Assembly (NCBI RefSeq): GCF_018137965.1
Contig: NZ_CP073100.1
Span: forward strand, 4,227,754-4,291,753
Reading direction: 5' to 3'
Source of the DNA: Luteolibacter ambystomatis
GTDB taxonomy: Bacteria > Verrucomicrobiota > Verrucomicrobiia > Verrucomicrobiales > Akkermansiaceae
Length of the DNA stretch: 64,000 nucleotides
Shown in pieces: positions 1 through 8,183 of the stretch. Made by a program: the position numbers and the translations under genes. Positions within the stretch are counted from its first letter, which is position 1; every line of letters begins with the position of its first letter. The notes beneath the pieces were generated by a model. That model saw only the letters and a program-made list of their open reading frames with translations. It was not told the origin of the DNA and did not search any database.

Positions 1-356
1 GACTTCAAGTGGCCGGTGAGCTTCGCCGAACCTTCTTCGTTTCCGCCATCGGCCCAGGTCGAGCTCATGTCGATGGTGACCTTGTGATCGTTACCGACCG
101 GCGCGCCGTCCTTCACGGTGAAGTAACCGTTGAAGGTCTTGAAGCCGCCGGGATGGCTGGCGGTGACCTTCGCTCCGATGAAGTCGATCTTCGAATTCGG
201 CGTGAACGTGTACTTCGTGCCGCCGGCGGCACCGGTGTCGGACTTGGCCACGGCATCCTTCACGTCGGCCTTGGCGGTGTTCTTGGCCGGGTCGTTGCAG
301 GAAACGAGGCCGAGTGCGAGGAGGGCGGCGGAGCCCAGGAGCATGGTGGTTTTCAT
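1..356 (-). CDS. YceI-family lipoprotein, partial (3' end outside window)
   Basis: The start is the ATG at 354-356 and the gene runs off the left edge, so about 118 codons are visible. The N-terminus is a lipoprotein signal: a hydrophobic stretch followed by LGLVSC, with Cys20 as the likely lipidated residue. A linker rich in Ala, Lys and Asp follows. From about residue 48 the sequence (KYTFTPNSKIDFIGAKV, then GGFKTFNGYFTV) matches the start of a YceI lipocalin-like barrel, a family of periplasmic proteins thought to bind isoprenoid-type lipids. The C-terminal half of the domain is not visible. The gene lies on the same strand as the pirin gene, 43 bases downstream of it, so the two may be co-transcribed. 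No regulator is evident. Confidence 0.8.
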   Translation of the reverse strand, partial: MKTTMLLGSAALLALGLVSCNDPAKNTAKADVKDAVAKSDTGAAGGTKYTFTPNSKIDFIGAKVTASHPGGFKTFNGYFTVKDGAPVGNDHKVTIDMSSTWADGGNEEGSAKLTGHLK

Positions 357-399
357 ATCAGTGTCTGTTTTGGTTGATCGTTGGTTAGAGAGCACGGTT

Positions 400-1116
400 T
401 CAGCCGATGTCAAAAAGAAGGGCCTCCAAGGGTTCGGTGCCGGCGGCGATGGTGTAGGTGCCGGCGGTTTCCGAAGAGATCGCGTCGCCGCCGTTCAGAT
501 CGACATCTTCGACCTTCGCGGAACCCCGCGCCACATGCAGCCACAGGCCGCGGCCATCCGGCAGCTCGTGGGTGATGGATTGGCCGGGAGCCAGCTTCAC
601 CCGGTAGATGTCCGCGTCCTGGTGGATGGTGGCGGAATTGTCACGGCCGTCCGGCGAGATCACGAGGACCTTGGGATCGTTTTCCGTGCCGGGCGCGGGC
701 TTCCATTCGGTGTAGCCGGGCTCGAGCTGGCGCTCGCGGGGCATGATCCAGATCTGGAGCATGTGGGTCCAGTTCTTGGCCGAGGGATTGAACTCGGAAT
801 GGAGCACGCCCTTGCCGGCGCTCATGAGCTGGATCTCACCGGGATTGAGCACGCGCTTGTTACCCATGGAATCCTGGTGGGCGAGCTGCCCGTCGAGCAC
901 GTAGGAGAAGATCTCCATGTCGCGATGCGGGTGGCTCGGGAATCCTCCCTGCGGGGCGATGCGGTCGTCATTGATGACGCGCAGCGAGCGGAAGGCCATG
1001 TGGGCGGGATCGTAGTAGTCCGCGAAGGAGAAGGTGTGGTAGCTGTCGAGCCAGCCGTGGTCGGCATGGCCTCGTTCTTCACTGCGGCGGACGGTCAGCG
1101 TCGGGTTCGTTTTCAT
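400..1116 (-). CDS. Pirin family protein (YhhW-like bicupin)
   Basis: 238 aa, the usual length for bacterial pirins. The N-terminal cupin carries the family pattern: WLDSYHTFSFADYYDP, then GGFPSHPHRDMEIFSYVLDG with the HxH pair, LAHQDS, and GVLHSEFN. These supply the three His and one Glu that bind iron in YhhW and human pirin. The C-terminal cupin lacks metal ligands, as is normal. Some bacterial pirins have quercetin 2,3-dioxygenase activity and others act in redox sensing, so the physiological substrate cannot be stated. The protein is cytoplasmic, with no signal peptide. It is followed on the same strand by the YceI-like gene. The start is the first ATG before the conserved N-terminus. 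Confidence 0.92.
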   Translation of the reverse strand: MKTNPTLTVRRSEERGHADHGWLDSYHTFSFADYYDPAHMAFRSLRVINDDRIAPQGGFPSHPHRDMEIFSYVLDGQLAHQDSMGNKRVLNPGEIQLMSAGKGVLHSEFNPSAKNWTHMLQIWIMPRERQLEPGYTEWKPAPGTENDPKVLVISPDGRDNSATIHQDADIYRVKLAPGQSITHELPDGRGLWLHVARGSAKVEDVDLNGGDAISSETAGTYTIAAGTEPLEALLFDIG

Positions 1117-1246
1117 GGGTTCATCATGCCAGAAATCCGGATTCTGGATAATGCCCGCTCGTCAGGCTGAGCATATGGTTGAGGCATGGGTTCCCTCGTC
1201 GTGATTTGTCTGGCCACCCCTGAACCACACCGGCAGCGTCCGCTCC

Positions 1247-2524
1247 ATGGCCACGCAAACGATTGGAGACGAAGCCAAAAGTGACGGCATCATGCTCATG
1301 GTGCTCGGAGGCGCCCTTTGCATCTGGCTCGCCTCAGGTCAGCACTGGCTGGTGGCGACCGAAACTGCCACCCTCATCGTCGCGGGGCTGCTGCTCCACC
1401 GGCACAAGATCGCCGGCATCTATCTCACCCTCGGGATGGTTCTTGCAATGAGCGTCTACAACCTCTCGGTCCTCCTCCGGAAAGGCCTCGGCATCAAGAC
1501 CGCCATTGGTCTCCTACTATTCGTGGGCCTCTGGCAGTGCTGGCGGAAATACGGACGCATCCTCCGGAACCAGGCGACCTGGGATGATCCGCTGGTTCCC
1601 CATGAAACCCTTCCGCCCGATTCCGAGGAATCCGACGACACCCCGATGATCTCAATCGTCCTGCTCCGGCGCCACGCCTTGCCACTCGATGAGGACACCC
1701 TTTCCGCCGCCGTTCGCCGGGCCTGGAGCCATCCGCAAAAAGCCGGAGATGACGAGGAGTTGTTCGCGGTGGGTGAGGGCTTCTTGTTCATCGTGCGCAA
1801 TGGAATGGGACTTTGGACGGTGCACAACCGAGCCCACCCTTACTTTGACGACGTCGAACCCGTCATTGCGTCGATTCCTGAAATGCGGCTGCAGAAAGCC
1901 GTTCGGGATCACGGTGCCTGGTTGTCGATCGATCTGACGGCGCCATTCGACAAATCGCTGCCGGCAGAATCGTTCTACCCCCACATTTTCCGGCTACTCC
2001 GCGAACTCGCTGACGGTGATACCTTGGCGATCTTCCGCCCCGAAACCGGGCAGATCAACGTGTGGGACGACGAGGTCGCGGCCAAGCTGTGCGGCCCGGA
2101 ACCGCTTCAAGACTTCACCCAACGGTCCCAGCCGCCGGTGATCCATGTCGAAGACGATGATCCCCTGATGGTGGCCGCGGTCACCGAAGCCCGGGCTTCG
2201 TTCCCCGATTTCAGGAAGCGTTGGCTCGAACGGGACAACGGCGAGAGATTCCTCGTGAAAGGGCCGGTGCGTTCTGGAAACCGACAGGAATACATCTGGT
2301 TCTCCGTGACCGACCTCTCGGAGGAAACTGCCTACGGAACGCTGGAAAACGAACCGGTGGATCTCAACGGGCTGAAGCTCGGGGATCCGGTCGCCCTGGA
2401 TCTCGCCGATCTCAACGACTGGGCCTTTCTGCCAGCCGATGGCACCAAGCCTCTGGGGTTCCACACGGTGAAGGCGGTGGATGCCGTGGGCAAACGGACT
2501 CTTGAGGCCGCCGATGGAAGTTGA
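1247..2524 (+). CDS. Membrane protein with C-terminal DUF2314 domain
   Basis: 425 aa. Three to four hydrophobic segments lie within residues 14-100 (for example MLMVLGGALCIWLA and IGLLLFVGLWQCW), then a long soluble part. Residues about 310-400 resemble DUF2314 (YegJ-like): the pattern EARASFPDF, FLVKGPV, QEYIWFSVTDL, YGTLENEPVDL, LGDPVALDLADLNDWAFL. The middle, residues 130-300, begins with an ISIVLLRRHALPLD motif and resembles nothing I can name. Function is unknown. The stop lies 31 bases before the LysR start at 2556, so the regulator may be co-transcribed with it. Placing the soluble domains on the cytoplasmic side is inference. Confidence 0.75.
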   Translation: MATQTIGDEAKSDGIMLMVLGGALCIWLASGQHWLVATETATLIVAGLLLHRHKIAGIYLTLGMVLAMSVYNLSVLLRKGLGIKTAIGLLLFVGLWQCWRKYGRILRNQATWDDPLVPHETLPPDSEESDDTPMISIVLLRRHALPLDEDTLSAAVRRAWSHPQKAGDDEELFAVGEGFLFIVRNGMGLWTVHNRAHPYFDDVEPVIASIPEMRLQKAVRDHGAWLSIDLTAPFDKSLPAESFYPHIFRLLRELADGDTLAIFRPETGQINVWDDEVAAKLCGPEPLQDFTQRSQPPVIHVEDDDPLMVAAVTEARASFPDFRKRWLERDNGERFLVKGPVRSGNRQEYIWFSVTDLSEETAYGTLENEPVDLNGLKLGDPVALDLADLNDWAFLPADGTKPLGFHTVKAVDAVGKRTLEAADGS

Positions 2525-2555
2525 CCCACGTCTTGCGAGCCGTGACTTTCGGCCC

Positions 2556-3440
2556 ATGGAACTGCGTCAGTTGCGGGCATTTGCGGAGACAGCGGAGGCG
2601 GGTAGCATCACTGCCGCCGCCAAGGTGCTGCGCCTCACGCAACCCGCACTCAGCCGCCAGATCAAGGCGCTGGAGGAGGAACTCGGCGTGAGCTTGTTCG
2701 AGCGCGGCGCACATTCGGTCACACTGACACCGGCCGGTGAAGTGCTGCGCGGCGAGACGGTGAAGCTGCTGAAGTTCACCGATGCGATGGTGCAGAAGGT
2801 GAAAGCCGAGGCCGATGGCGAACCGCTGCGCGTGGGCTATTCCCCTTCCCTTGCTTCCGATTTCCTTTCCATCGCCATCGAGCGCTTCACCCAGCTCCAT
2901 CCGCGGGTGCGGATCACGCTTCACGATTGGTCGAGCGCGGAAATGCGCGATGGCATCGCGGCGGGCAAGCTGGACCTGATGGTCACCGCGCCGTGCCCGG
3001 GTGAGGCGATCCGCTGGGAGCCGCTGCGCCATGTCGGCTGGCGCGTGCTGATTCCCGCCAGCCATCCGCTGGCAAAAAAGAAGCGCATCGACCCCGCGGA
3101 TCTCGATGGCCAGCGCCTGCTGCTGTTCGAGCGCGAGGGCTATCCGGACTACTGGGACCGCGTGATCAAGTTTTTCAAAGAGCGGAACCTTCAGGCGAAG
3201 ATCGCGGGGGAGTTCGATGGCATCGTCAGCCTCAGTGCCGCGGTAGAGGCCGGAATGGGGCTCGCCCTCGCGGCGGAAACCACCCGCATCAGCGGTGGTG
3301 CGGATGCGCGCATGGTGATGCGTCCGCTTTCCGAAGAACCGCTCACCACCAAGGTCAGCGCCGGTGTGGCCGCGACGGGTGAAGTGCCCGCACGGGTGCT
3401 GGCGTTCGTGGAAGAGTTGAAGGTGGCTGCGGGTTCGTGA
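2556..3440 (+). CDS. LysR-family transcriptional regulator
   Basis: 294 aa from the ATG at 2556, which begins the canonical MELRQLRAFAETAEAGSITAAAKVLRLTQPALSRQIKALEEELG winged-helix region (residues 1-60). Upstream in-frame codons add residues that do not belong to the family, so 2556 is preferred. Residues about 88-290 form the two-lobed effector-binding domain. The effector cannot be read from the sequence. LysR regulators commonly control a divergent neighbour, but here the upstream gene is co-directional, so the target is uncertain. A BIME-like repeat follows the stop. Confidence 0.93.
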   Translation: MELRQLRAFAETAEAGSITAAAKVLRLTQPALSRQIKALEEELGVSLFERGAHSVTLTPAGEVLRGETVKLLKFTDAMVQKVKAEADGEPLRVGYSPSLASDFLSIAIERFTQLHPRVRITLHDWSSAEMRDGIAAGKLDLMVTAPCPGEAIRWEPLRHVGWRVLIPASHPLAKKKRIDPADLDGQRLLLFEREGYPDYWDRVIKFFKERNLQAKIAGEFDGIVSLSAAVEAGMGLALAAETTRISGGADARMVMRPLSEEPLTTKVSAGVAATGEVPARVLAFVEELKVAAGS

Positions 3441-3475
3441 GGAGAGCGGAAGGCTCCGGAGTTTCGAAGGCAAAA

Positions 3476-3555
3476 TGTATGTAGTTCCTCCTTCAGGAGG
3501 GTGTCTGACGTATCGTTGCCCAACCCAGCCCTCCTGAAGGAGGAACTACGTACAA
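3476..3555. repeat. GTAG-footed inverted REP pair (BIME-like)
   Basis: GTAG at 3481-3484 is followed by TT and a perfect hairpin, CCTCC (3487-3491), loop TTCA, GGAGG (3496-3500). The mirror copy lies at 3530-3549: CCTCC, loop TGAA, GGAGG, AA, CTAC. The outermost bases (TGTATGTAG against CTACGTACA) pair with one mismatch, so the unit is an about 80-bp large palindrome made of two REP hairpins in inverted orientation. A GTAG tetranucleotide at the hairpin foot is the known hallmark of REP sequences mobilised by RAYT (REP-associated tyrosine) transposases. Copy number elsewhere in the genome cannot be seen. Confidence 0.7.
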
Positions 3556-3624
3556 AGATCGCATCGCGACACGGAAGCCTCAACTCCTTGGAATAAACTC
3601 CGCCCGGTGGTATCAAACGGGATC

Positions 3625-4140
3625 ATGAACCCGTACCTCTCCAAGGTCTGCTCCCGCCTTCACGTCCTTGAGGCACCCGGCCGGGATCTGGTGCTGCTGT
3701 TCCTCCGCCTCACCATCGGTGCGCAGTTTTTCCTCACCGGCAAGGGCAAGCTCGCGCACCTCGACAAGGTCGCCGGCTTCTTCGAAAGCCTGCACATCCC
3801 GGCACCGCATTTCCATGCGGTGCTTGTCTCGAACGTCGAGATGATCGGCGGGCTGTTGCTGGTGCTCGGCCTGGCCACCCGGCTCGCCGCCGTGCCGCTC
3901 ACGATCTCGATGATCGTCGCCTATCTAACAGCGCATCTCAACGACGTGCTCCATCCTGAAGACGCTGCGGATGCCACCGGGTTCAGCGCGTTCATGACCC
4001 ATGTCAGCGCCTTCATTGATCAGAAACCATTTCCGTTCCTGGTCGTCTGTCTGGTCCTGCTGGCTTTTGGCGCGGGACGCGTTTCTCTTGATCACCTGAT
4101 CGGGAAACGGTGCTGCCACCACAAAGCGGCAGCACCCTGA
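3625..4140 (+). CDS. DoxX family membrane protein
   Basis: 171 aa from the ATG at 3625; a GTG at 3607 in the same frame would add six residues. Four hydrophobic helices fit the DoxX topology: LVLLFLRLTIGAQFFLTG near residue 24, VEMIGGLLLVLGLATRLAAVPL near 70, an ISMIVAYLTAHL segment, and FPFLVVCLVLLAFGAG near 140. The family motifs R-L-x-x-G and GK-x-x-L-x-x-L are present at the N-terminus. DoxX proteins are small integral membrane proteins tied loosely to redox or oxidative-stress functions, and no specific reaction can be assigned. The C-terminus ends in a Cys/His cluster (GKRCCHHKAAAP), which could bind metal. It converges with the oxidoreductase gene that ends at 4156. Confidence 0.85.
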   Translation: MNPYLSKVCSRLHVLEAPGRDLVLLFLRLTIGAQFFLTGKGKLAHLDKVAGFFESLHIPAPHFHAVLVSNVEMIGGLLLVLGLATRLAAVPLTISMIVAYLTAHLNDVLHPEDAADATGFSAFMTHVSAFIDQKPFPFLVVCLVLLAFGAGRVSLDHLIGKRCCHHKAAAP

Positions 4141-4155
4141 CAGACACCCAAAAGC

Positions 4156-5580
4156 TTACAAAGGCAGCTCGAAACCCTTGCGGTAATCGCCCTTCAGGAG
4201 GGCATTCGCCGCTTCGGCACCAGGGCCGGTGAAACGCTCCGCCTTCGCATCGACCGCGAGCGCGGCTCCGAGCTTCAGCGGGGTCTTCGCCGGATCGACG
4301 CCGTTCGCTTCCAGGTGCTTCGCCAGACGATCGATCGCTTCCTTCGCCGGATCGGCGAACGCGGAGCGGATCTTGTCCATCGGCGCATCGGCACCGGTGC
4401 GCCACGAGATGTTCCCGATATGCGCGAGGGCCGCGGACAAATGGCCGGACTCGGCGCTGTGGATGGAGCGCTGCTTGCCGGAATGAACCGCATCGATCCA
4501 CTCCTGCATGTGCGACTTCGTCCCTTTGAACTCCTTCACCACCTTGCCGTCCTTGTCGAAGACCTCGCAACCCGCCGAGTGGCCGCCGGCAAGCCAGCCG
4601 CCCTCGCACTCGATGACATTGCCAATGGACTCGCCCTTGAATGCATCGCTGCCGCTCTTGTAGTCGACACCCTTCTTCGGCAGGCCGCGCACTTCGAAGA
4701 GCACCGGCACCGGATCGTAGTCGAGCCACACAAGCTGGGTGTTCGCCCAGTCGCCATCGTCCTCATAACCGACACGGCCGCCCACCGAGAGCACCGCCTT
4801 CGGCAAGGCTGGATCACCAATCGCCCAGCGGCAGACATCGAGCTGATGCGGTCCCTGGTTGCCCAGGTCGCCATTGCCATAGGGGAACTGCCAGTGCCAG
4901 TCGTAGTGGAACTTCGTGCGCTTCACCGGCAGCAGCTCGCGCGGGCCGCTCCACAGATCGTAGTCCACGGTTGCGGGCGGCTTCGCCGGCGCGCCGATCT
5001 TGCCGATGGACGGACGCGGCTTGTAGCAAAAGCCGCGGGCCAGGGTCATCCTGCCGATCTGGCCTTCCTTCAGCCATTCCAGCGCGTCCTCCCAGCAGGT
5101 CTCGGACCGGCGCTGGAAGCCGTGATGGATGTTCACCTTGTACTTCGCCTGCGCCTCCGCCAGCTGGCGGCCTTCCCACACGTTGTGGGACACGGGCTTC
5201 TCGACATAGACGTGCTTGCCATTCGCCGCCGCCGTCATGGCGATCAGCGTGTGGGTGTGGTTCGGCGTGGCGATCACCACCGCGTCCACCTCCTTCGACT
5301 CGCACAATTTACGATAGTCGCCGTACTTCGCCACCACCGTGCCCTTCTTCGCCAGTTCATCGGCGGTCTTGTCGAGCACGGCGGAGTCCGCGTCACAGAG
5401 CGCGACGAGACGGGCACCCTTCGCCTTCAGCAGCGAGTCGATGTGGGCCTTGCCGCGGCTGTTGAAACCGATCACGGCGACCCGCAGGTCTTCGTTCGCC
5501 CCGAGGGCGCGGGCGCGCGGAGACAAAAGGCACCAGGTGCCCGCGAAGGCGGAGGCGGTGAGGAAGTGGCGGCGGTTCAT
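4156..5580 (-). CDS. Tat-exported Gfo/Idh/MocA family oxidoreductase
   Basis: 474 aa from the ATG at 5578-5580. The N-terminus MNRRHFLTASAFAG is a twin-arginine signal with an RRxFL core, so export folded with bound NAD(P) is likely. The Rossmann domain starts at about residue 33 with VAVIGFNSRGKAHIDSL. The family motif EKPVSHNVWEG holds the conserved EKP lysine. The C-terminal half contains GNGDLGNQGPHQLDVCRWAIGD, carrying the substrate-region His and Asp pattern of secreted planctomycete/verrucomicrobial members. These enzymes oxidise or reduce sugars or cyclitols, and the substrate here is unknown. The start lies 7 bases after the stop of the DUF6807 gene, so the pair forms an operon, probably for periplasmic carbohydrate modification. 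Confidence 0.92.
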   Translation of the reverse strand: MNRRHFLTASAFAGTWCLLSPRARALGANEDLRVAVIGFNSRGKAHIDSLLKAKGARLVALCDADSAVLDKTADELAKKGTVVAKYGDYRKLCESKEVDAVVIATPNHTHTLIAMTAAANGKHVYVEKPVSHNVWEGRQLAEAQAKYKVNIHHGFQRRSETCWEDALEWLKEGQIGRMTLARGFCYKPRPSIGKIGAPAKPPATVDYDLWSGPRELLPVKRTKFHYDWHWQFPYGNGDLGNQGPHQLDVCRWAIGDPALPKAVLSVGGRVGYEDDGDWANTQLVWLDYDPVPVLFEVRGLPKKGVDYKSGSDAFKGESIGNVIECEGGWLAGGHSAGCEVFDKDGKVVKEFKGTKSHMQEWIDAVHSGKQRSIHSAESGHLSAALAHIGNISWRTGADAPMDKIRSAFADPAKEAIDRLAKHLEANGVDPAKTPLKLGAALAVDAKAERFTGPGAEAANALLKGDYRKGFELPL

Positions 5581-5587
5581 GGCGGGT

Positions 5588-6523
5588 TTACTTGGAGAAA
5601 GTGCTCCAACGGTCCGCCAGCTTCGCGCTGTCCGCGGTCCCATGATGGAGGACGACGAGATAACGGAACGCCAGCTTGTCTCCTTTCTTCAAGACGTGCT
5701 GCCCGAGTGTCTTGTCCTTCTTGCCCTCGAAATCGTGGATGCCGAAGGGGTTCGCCGCGAGAAGACCGTAGTCGCGGGCGTGCCACCATGACGGGTGGCG
5801 GAAGTTCGAGGGATGATCCATCATCGCGATCACCGCAGGCTCGCCCTTTTCATCCGGGCCGGTGAAGGCGACCCAGTTCGAGCGCTTACCCCAGCAATCC
5901 TGGTCCGTGCGGCCCTCGCTGTCCGCGATGTGGCCCTTGGCGGTTTCGCCCTTGAGGCGCAGCGTGCGATCCACACGCAGGCCGCAGAAGCCTTCCTTGG
6001 TATCGCCGAACAAGGTTTCCGCCCCGGCGGACTCCATCACGGTGGCGAGCTCGATCTCCGTGGTCTCGGCCTCGGCCTTGCGGATCGTATAAGTGCGCTT
6101 TTCCGTGAGGCGGTCGGTGCCATCCGCAGTCCAGACGAGATCCACGGTGAAGGTGGCGGAACGTTCATCCGCCTTCACGCCGGAGAAGCCCTTGTGGACG
6201 ATCTTCGGCTCACCTTTCTTGCTGGTCCACGCCCAGAAGTCGAAGCCATCGACATCCCCGTAGGAAAGCCAGAAGGAACGGTGGTGCGGGTGGTCGCGCT
6301 CCTCGCCGGGAGCGACGTCCTTCTCCATCGGCCAGTGCCGGGAAAGCGTCGCTCCGCCGGGCGAAAGCAGCGGAGCCAGATACGGCGTGCGGGCATCGGT
6401 GCGGTATTCCGTCACCAGTTTGTCGCCGTCGAACACCTTGAGGGAGCCGTTGCCGGCTTCGGTGCGGAACGCCGCCGAAGCAGGCAGGACCGCTGCGAAA
6501 AAGAGGGGTAGCAGGATTTTCAT
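5588..6523 (-). CDS. Secreted DUF6807 (PmoA-type) protein
   Basis: 311 aa, with the start at the ATG at 6521-6523 that opens a signal peptide (MKILLPLFFAAVLPASAAF). The body has the DUF6807 family signature HPHHRSFWLSYGDVDGFDFW and the late motif HPSNFRHPSWWHARDYGLLAANPFG. The family was once called PmoA-like, but it is unrelated to methane monooxygenase. It is common in Planctomycetota and Verrucomicrobiota next to Gfo/Idh/MocA oxidoreductases, as here. A beta-sandwich lectin-like or glycan-processing role is plausible but unproven. It is divergent from the sigma-factor gene at 6637, with about 113 bases between the starts. Confidence 0.85.
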   Translation of the reverse strand: MKILLPLFFAAVLPASAAFRTEAGNGSLKVFDGDKLVTEYRTDARTPYLAPLLSPGGATLSRHWPMEKDVAPGEERDHPHHRSFWLSYGDVDGFDFWAWTSKKGEPKIVHKGFSGVKADERSATFTVDLVWTADGTDRLTEKRTYTIRKAEAETTEIELATVMESAGAETLFGDTKEGFCGLRVDRTLRLKGETAKGHIADSEGRTDQDCWGKRSNWVAFTGPDEKGEPAVIAMMDHPSNFRHPSWWHARDYGLLAANPFGIHDFEGKKDKTLGQHVLKKGDKLAFRYLVVLHHGTADSAKLADRWSTFSK

Positions 6524-6636
6524 AATTGAATGCAATAACAACAGAGCCGTTGGAGAATGAGAGTATTTCTAAACGGAGCGCCAGCATTGATTTTTTCGGG
6601 AATATCCAAAAGCTGGAAATCTCCCATTCCCAGCCG

Positions 6637-7182
6637 ATGAGCGAATTCCAGGAACTGGTCGACGCCCACTACCAACCGTTGTTCCGGTTTGCAGTGTCGC
6701 TGACCCGTGACCCGGACCGGGCGGCCGACTTGGTACAGGAAACCTTCTGCACCTGGGCGGAAAAGGGCGACCAGCTCCGCGACCGCTCGAAGGCCAAGAC
6801 CTGGCTCTTCACCACCCTGCACCGCGAGTTCCTGGCCCAGCGCCGCCGCGCCTCCCGCTACTCGGACGAGCCGGTGGAGTCGCTCCACGGCACCCTGGCC
6901 TCCAGCGAAGACGATGCCGATCGCCAGATGGACGGCCAGCGCGCGCTCGAACTGCTCGGCTCGCTCGATGAAACCTTCCGCGCCCCCCTCGCCCTCTTCT
7001 ACCTCCAGCAGCACAGCTACAAGGACATCGCCGAAATCCTCGAAATCCCCATTGGCACGGTCATGTCGCGCATCTCCCGGGCAAAGGAAATGCTGCGCCG
7101 CCAGATGACCGCGGAACCGGCCAGCGCGCCGAAAAACATCCTCCAACTCAACCCGGAGGCCCTGCGACAGCACCATGGATAA
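6637..7182 (+). CDS. RNA polymerase sigma factor, ECF type
   Basis: 181 aa from the ATG at 6637 (MSEFQELVDAHYQPLFRFAVSLT). Another in-frame ATG at 6526 would add 37 residues unlike the family and would reach into the divergent promoter region. Region 2 is clear: DRAADLVQETFCTWAEKG with RSKAKTWLFTTLHREFLAQRRRA. Region 4 is also clear: LPLALFYLQQHSYKDIAEILEIPIGTVMSRISRAKEMLRR forms the helix-turn-helix that reads the -35 element. The stop overlaps the next gene by 8 bases (ATGGATAA region), which implies translational coupling to the putative anti-sigma protein. The signal it answers is unknown. Confidence 0.93.
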   Translation: MSEFQELVDAHYQPLFRFAVSLTRDPDRAADLVQETFCTWAEKGDQLRDRSKAKTWLFTTLHREFLAQRRRASRYSDEPVESLHGTLASSEDDADRQMDGQRALELLGSLDETFRAPLALFYLQQHSYKDIAEILEIPIGTVMSRISRAKEMLRRQMTAEPASAPKNILQLNPEALRQHHG

Positions 7183-8092
7183 GGAACACGCCCGTTTCGT
7201 TCTACGCAGCTTCCGCCCGGAGGGCGCGGACGCCGGCGATCCGGACTTTGCCGGGGCGCTCCGCCTCGCCGCGGAGGATCGTGAACTGGGCGAGTGGCTG
7301 GCCGGAGAACGTGCCCGCGATGCCGCCTTCTCGGATGCGCTCGGCCGCGTGCCGATCCCCGCCGACCTGCGCGAGGACATCCTTGCCGGATTCGCCGTAG
7401 CCCGTGGCGAACTGCCGCTGCCGCATGACGATCTCGACCGCGCCTTCATTTCCGCACTGGCTGCCGTCCAACCGCCGCCAAACCTGCGCGCGGACATCCT
7501 CGCGGCGATGACCGCACAACCGTCCGCGCCGGTGGTGAGGAAGCCGTTTCCCTGGTTCCGCATCGGCCTGCCGGTGGCCGCGGCCGCCGGGGTGGCGCTG
7601 GCCTTCCTGCTGCCGAAGATCCTTCCCGGCTCTGGATCTGGCAGGAGCCATTCCACCGTCCGCACCGATGCCCGCGTGCCGGTTTCCGCCGTCCAGGCCG
7701 GGTTCTTCAAAACCTTCGAGTCCCCTTCCTTCGATCTGGAGCAGAAGGACTCCAACCATCAGGTGCTGTTCCGCCATCTGGATAAAAAGGACCTCCCCTG
7801 CCCCGGCTGCACCTGCCTGCCGAAGGGTCTGGAAAACGTGCCCGGCATCGGCTGCCGCGAACTCATCATCGATGGCAAGCGCGGCTCGCTGATCTGCTTC
7901 AACCGCGGTGAAGACGGCATCGTCCACTTCATCATCTTCCGCCGCGAGGATATCAAGGACGCCTGCCCCAGCGGTCAGGCACCGAAGTTCTCCCGTGCCG
8001 GCGAATGGTCCGTGGCGACCTGGTCGGACAGCAACGACGTCTATATGCTGGTCGGCAAGACCGACGTGCGGAAGCTCGGCGGGCTGTTTTGA
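7175..8092 (+). CDS. Putative membrane anti-sigma protein with Cys-rich C-terminal domain
   Basis: 305 aa, starting inside the sigma-factor stop region (8-base overlap). There is one transmembrane helix at about residues 126-146 (FRIGLPVAAAAGVALAFLLP). The N-terminal 120 residues are acidic and probably cytoplasmic. They contain two similar helices, VPIPADLREDILAGF and QPPPNLRADILAAM, an internal duplication. The extracytoplasmic part has several cysteines, including CPGCTC at about residues 209-214 with further Cys in GIGCREL, SLICFN and DACPSG. Gene order and coupling point to an anti-sigma role. No ZAS zinc-binding HxxxCxxC motif is present, so it is not a standard zinc anti-sigma factor. 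Redox or metal sensing through the cysteines is inference. Confidence 0.7.
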   Translation: MDKEHARFVLRSFRPEGADAGDPDFAGALRLAAEDRELGEWLAGERARDAAFSDALGRVPIPADLREDILAGFAVARGELPLPHDDLDRAFISALAAVQPPPNLRADILAAMTAQPSAPVVRKPFPWFRIGLPVAAAAGVALAFLLPKILPGSGSGRSHSTVRTDARVPVSAVQAGFFKTFESPSFDLEQKDSNHQVLFRHLDKKDLPCPGCTCLPKGLENVPGIGCRELIIDGKRGSLICFNRGEDGIVHFIIFRREDIKDACPSGQAPKFSRAGEWSVATWSDSNDVYMLVGKTDVRKLGGLF

Positions 8093-8183
8093 CCCCCCTT
8101 GGCGACCGGTTTCAAACGGCGTTCGCCGATTCCGCCCCATACCCCGGCTTGCGCGGCGGCCAAGTCCGTGGTTTCTCCTCTGC

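Noticed and set aside
5795-6511. A 238-codon frame antisense to the DUF6807 gene
   Set aside because: No motif, and the sense gene has a signal peptide and family signature.
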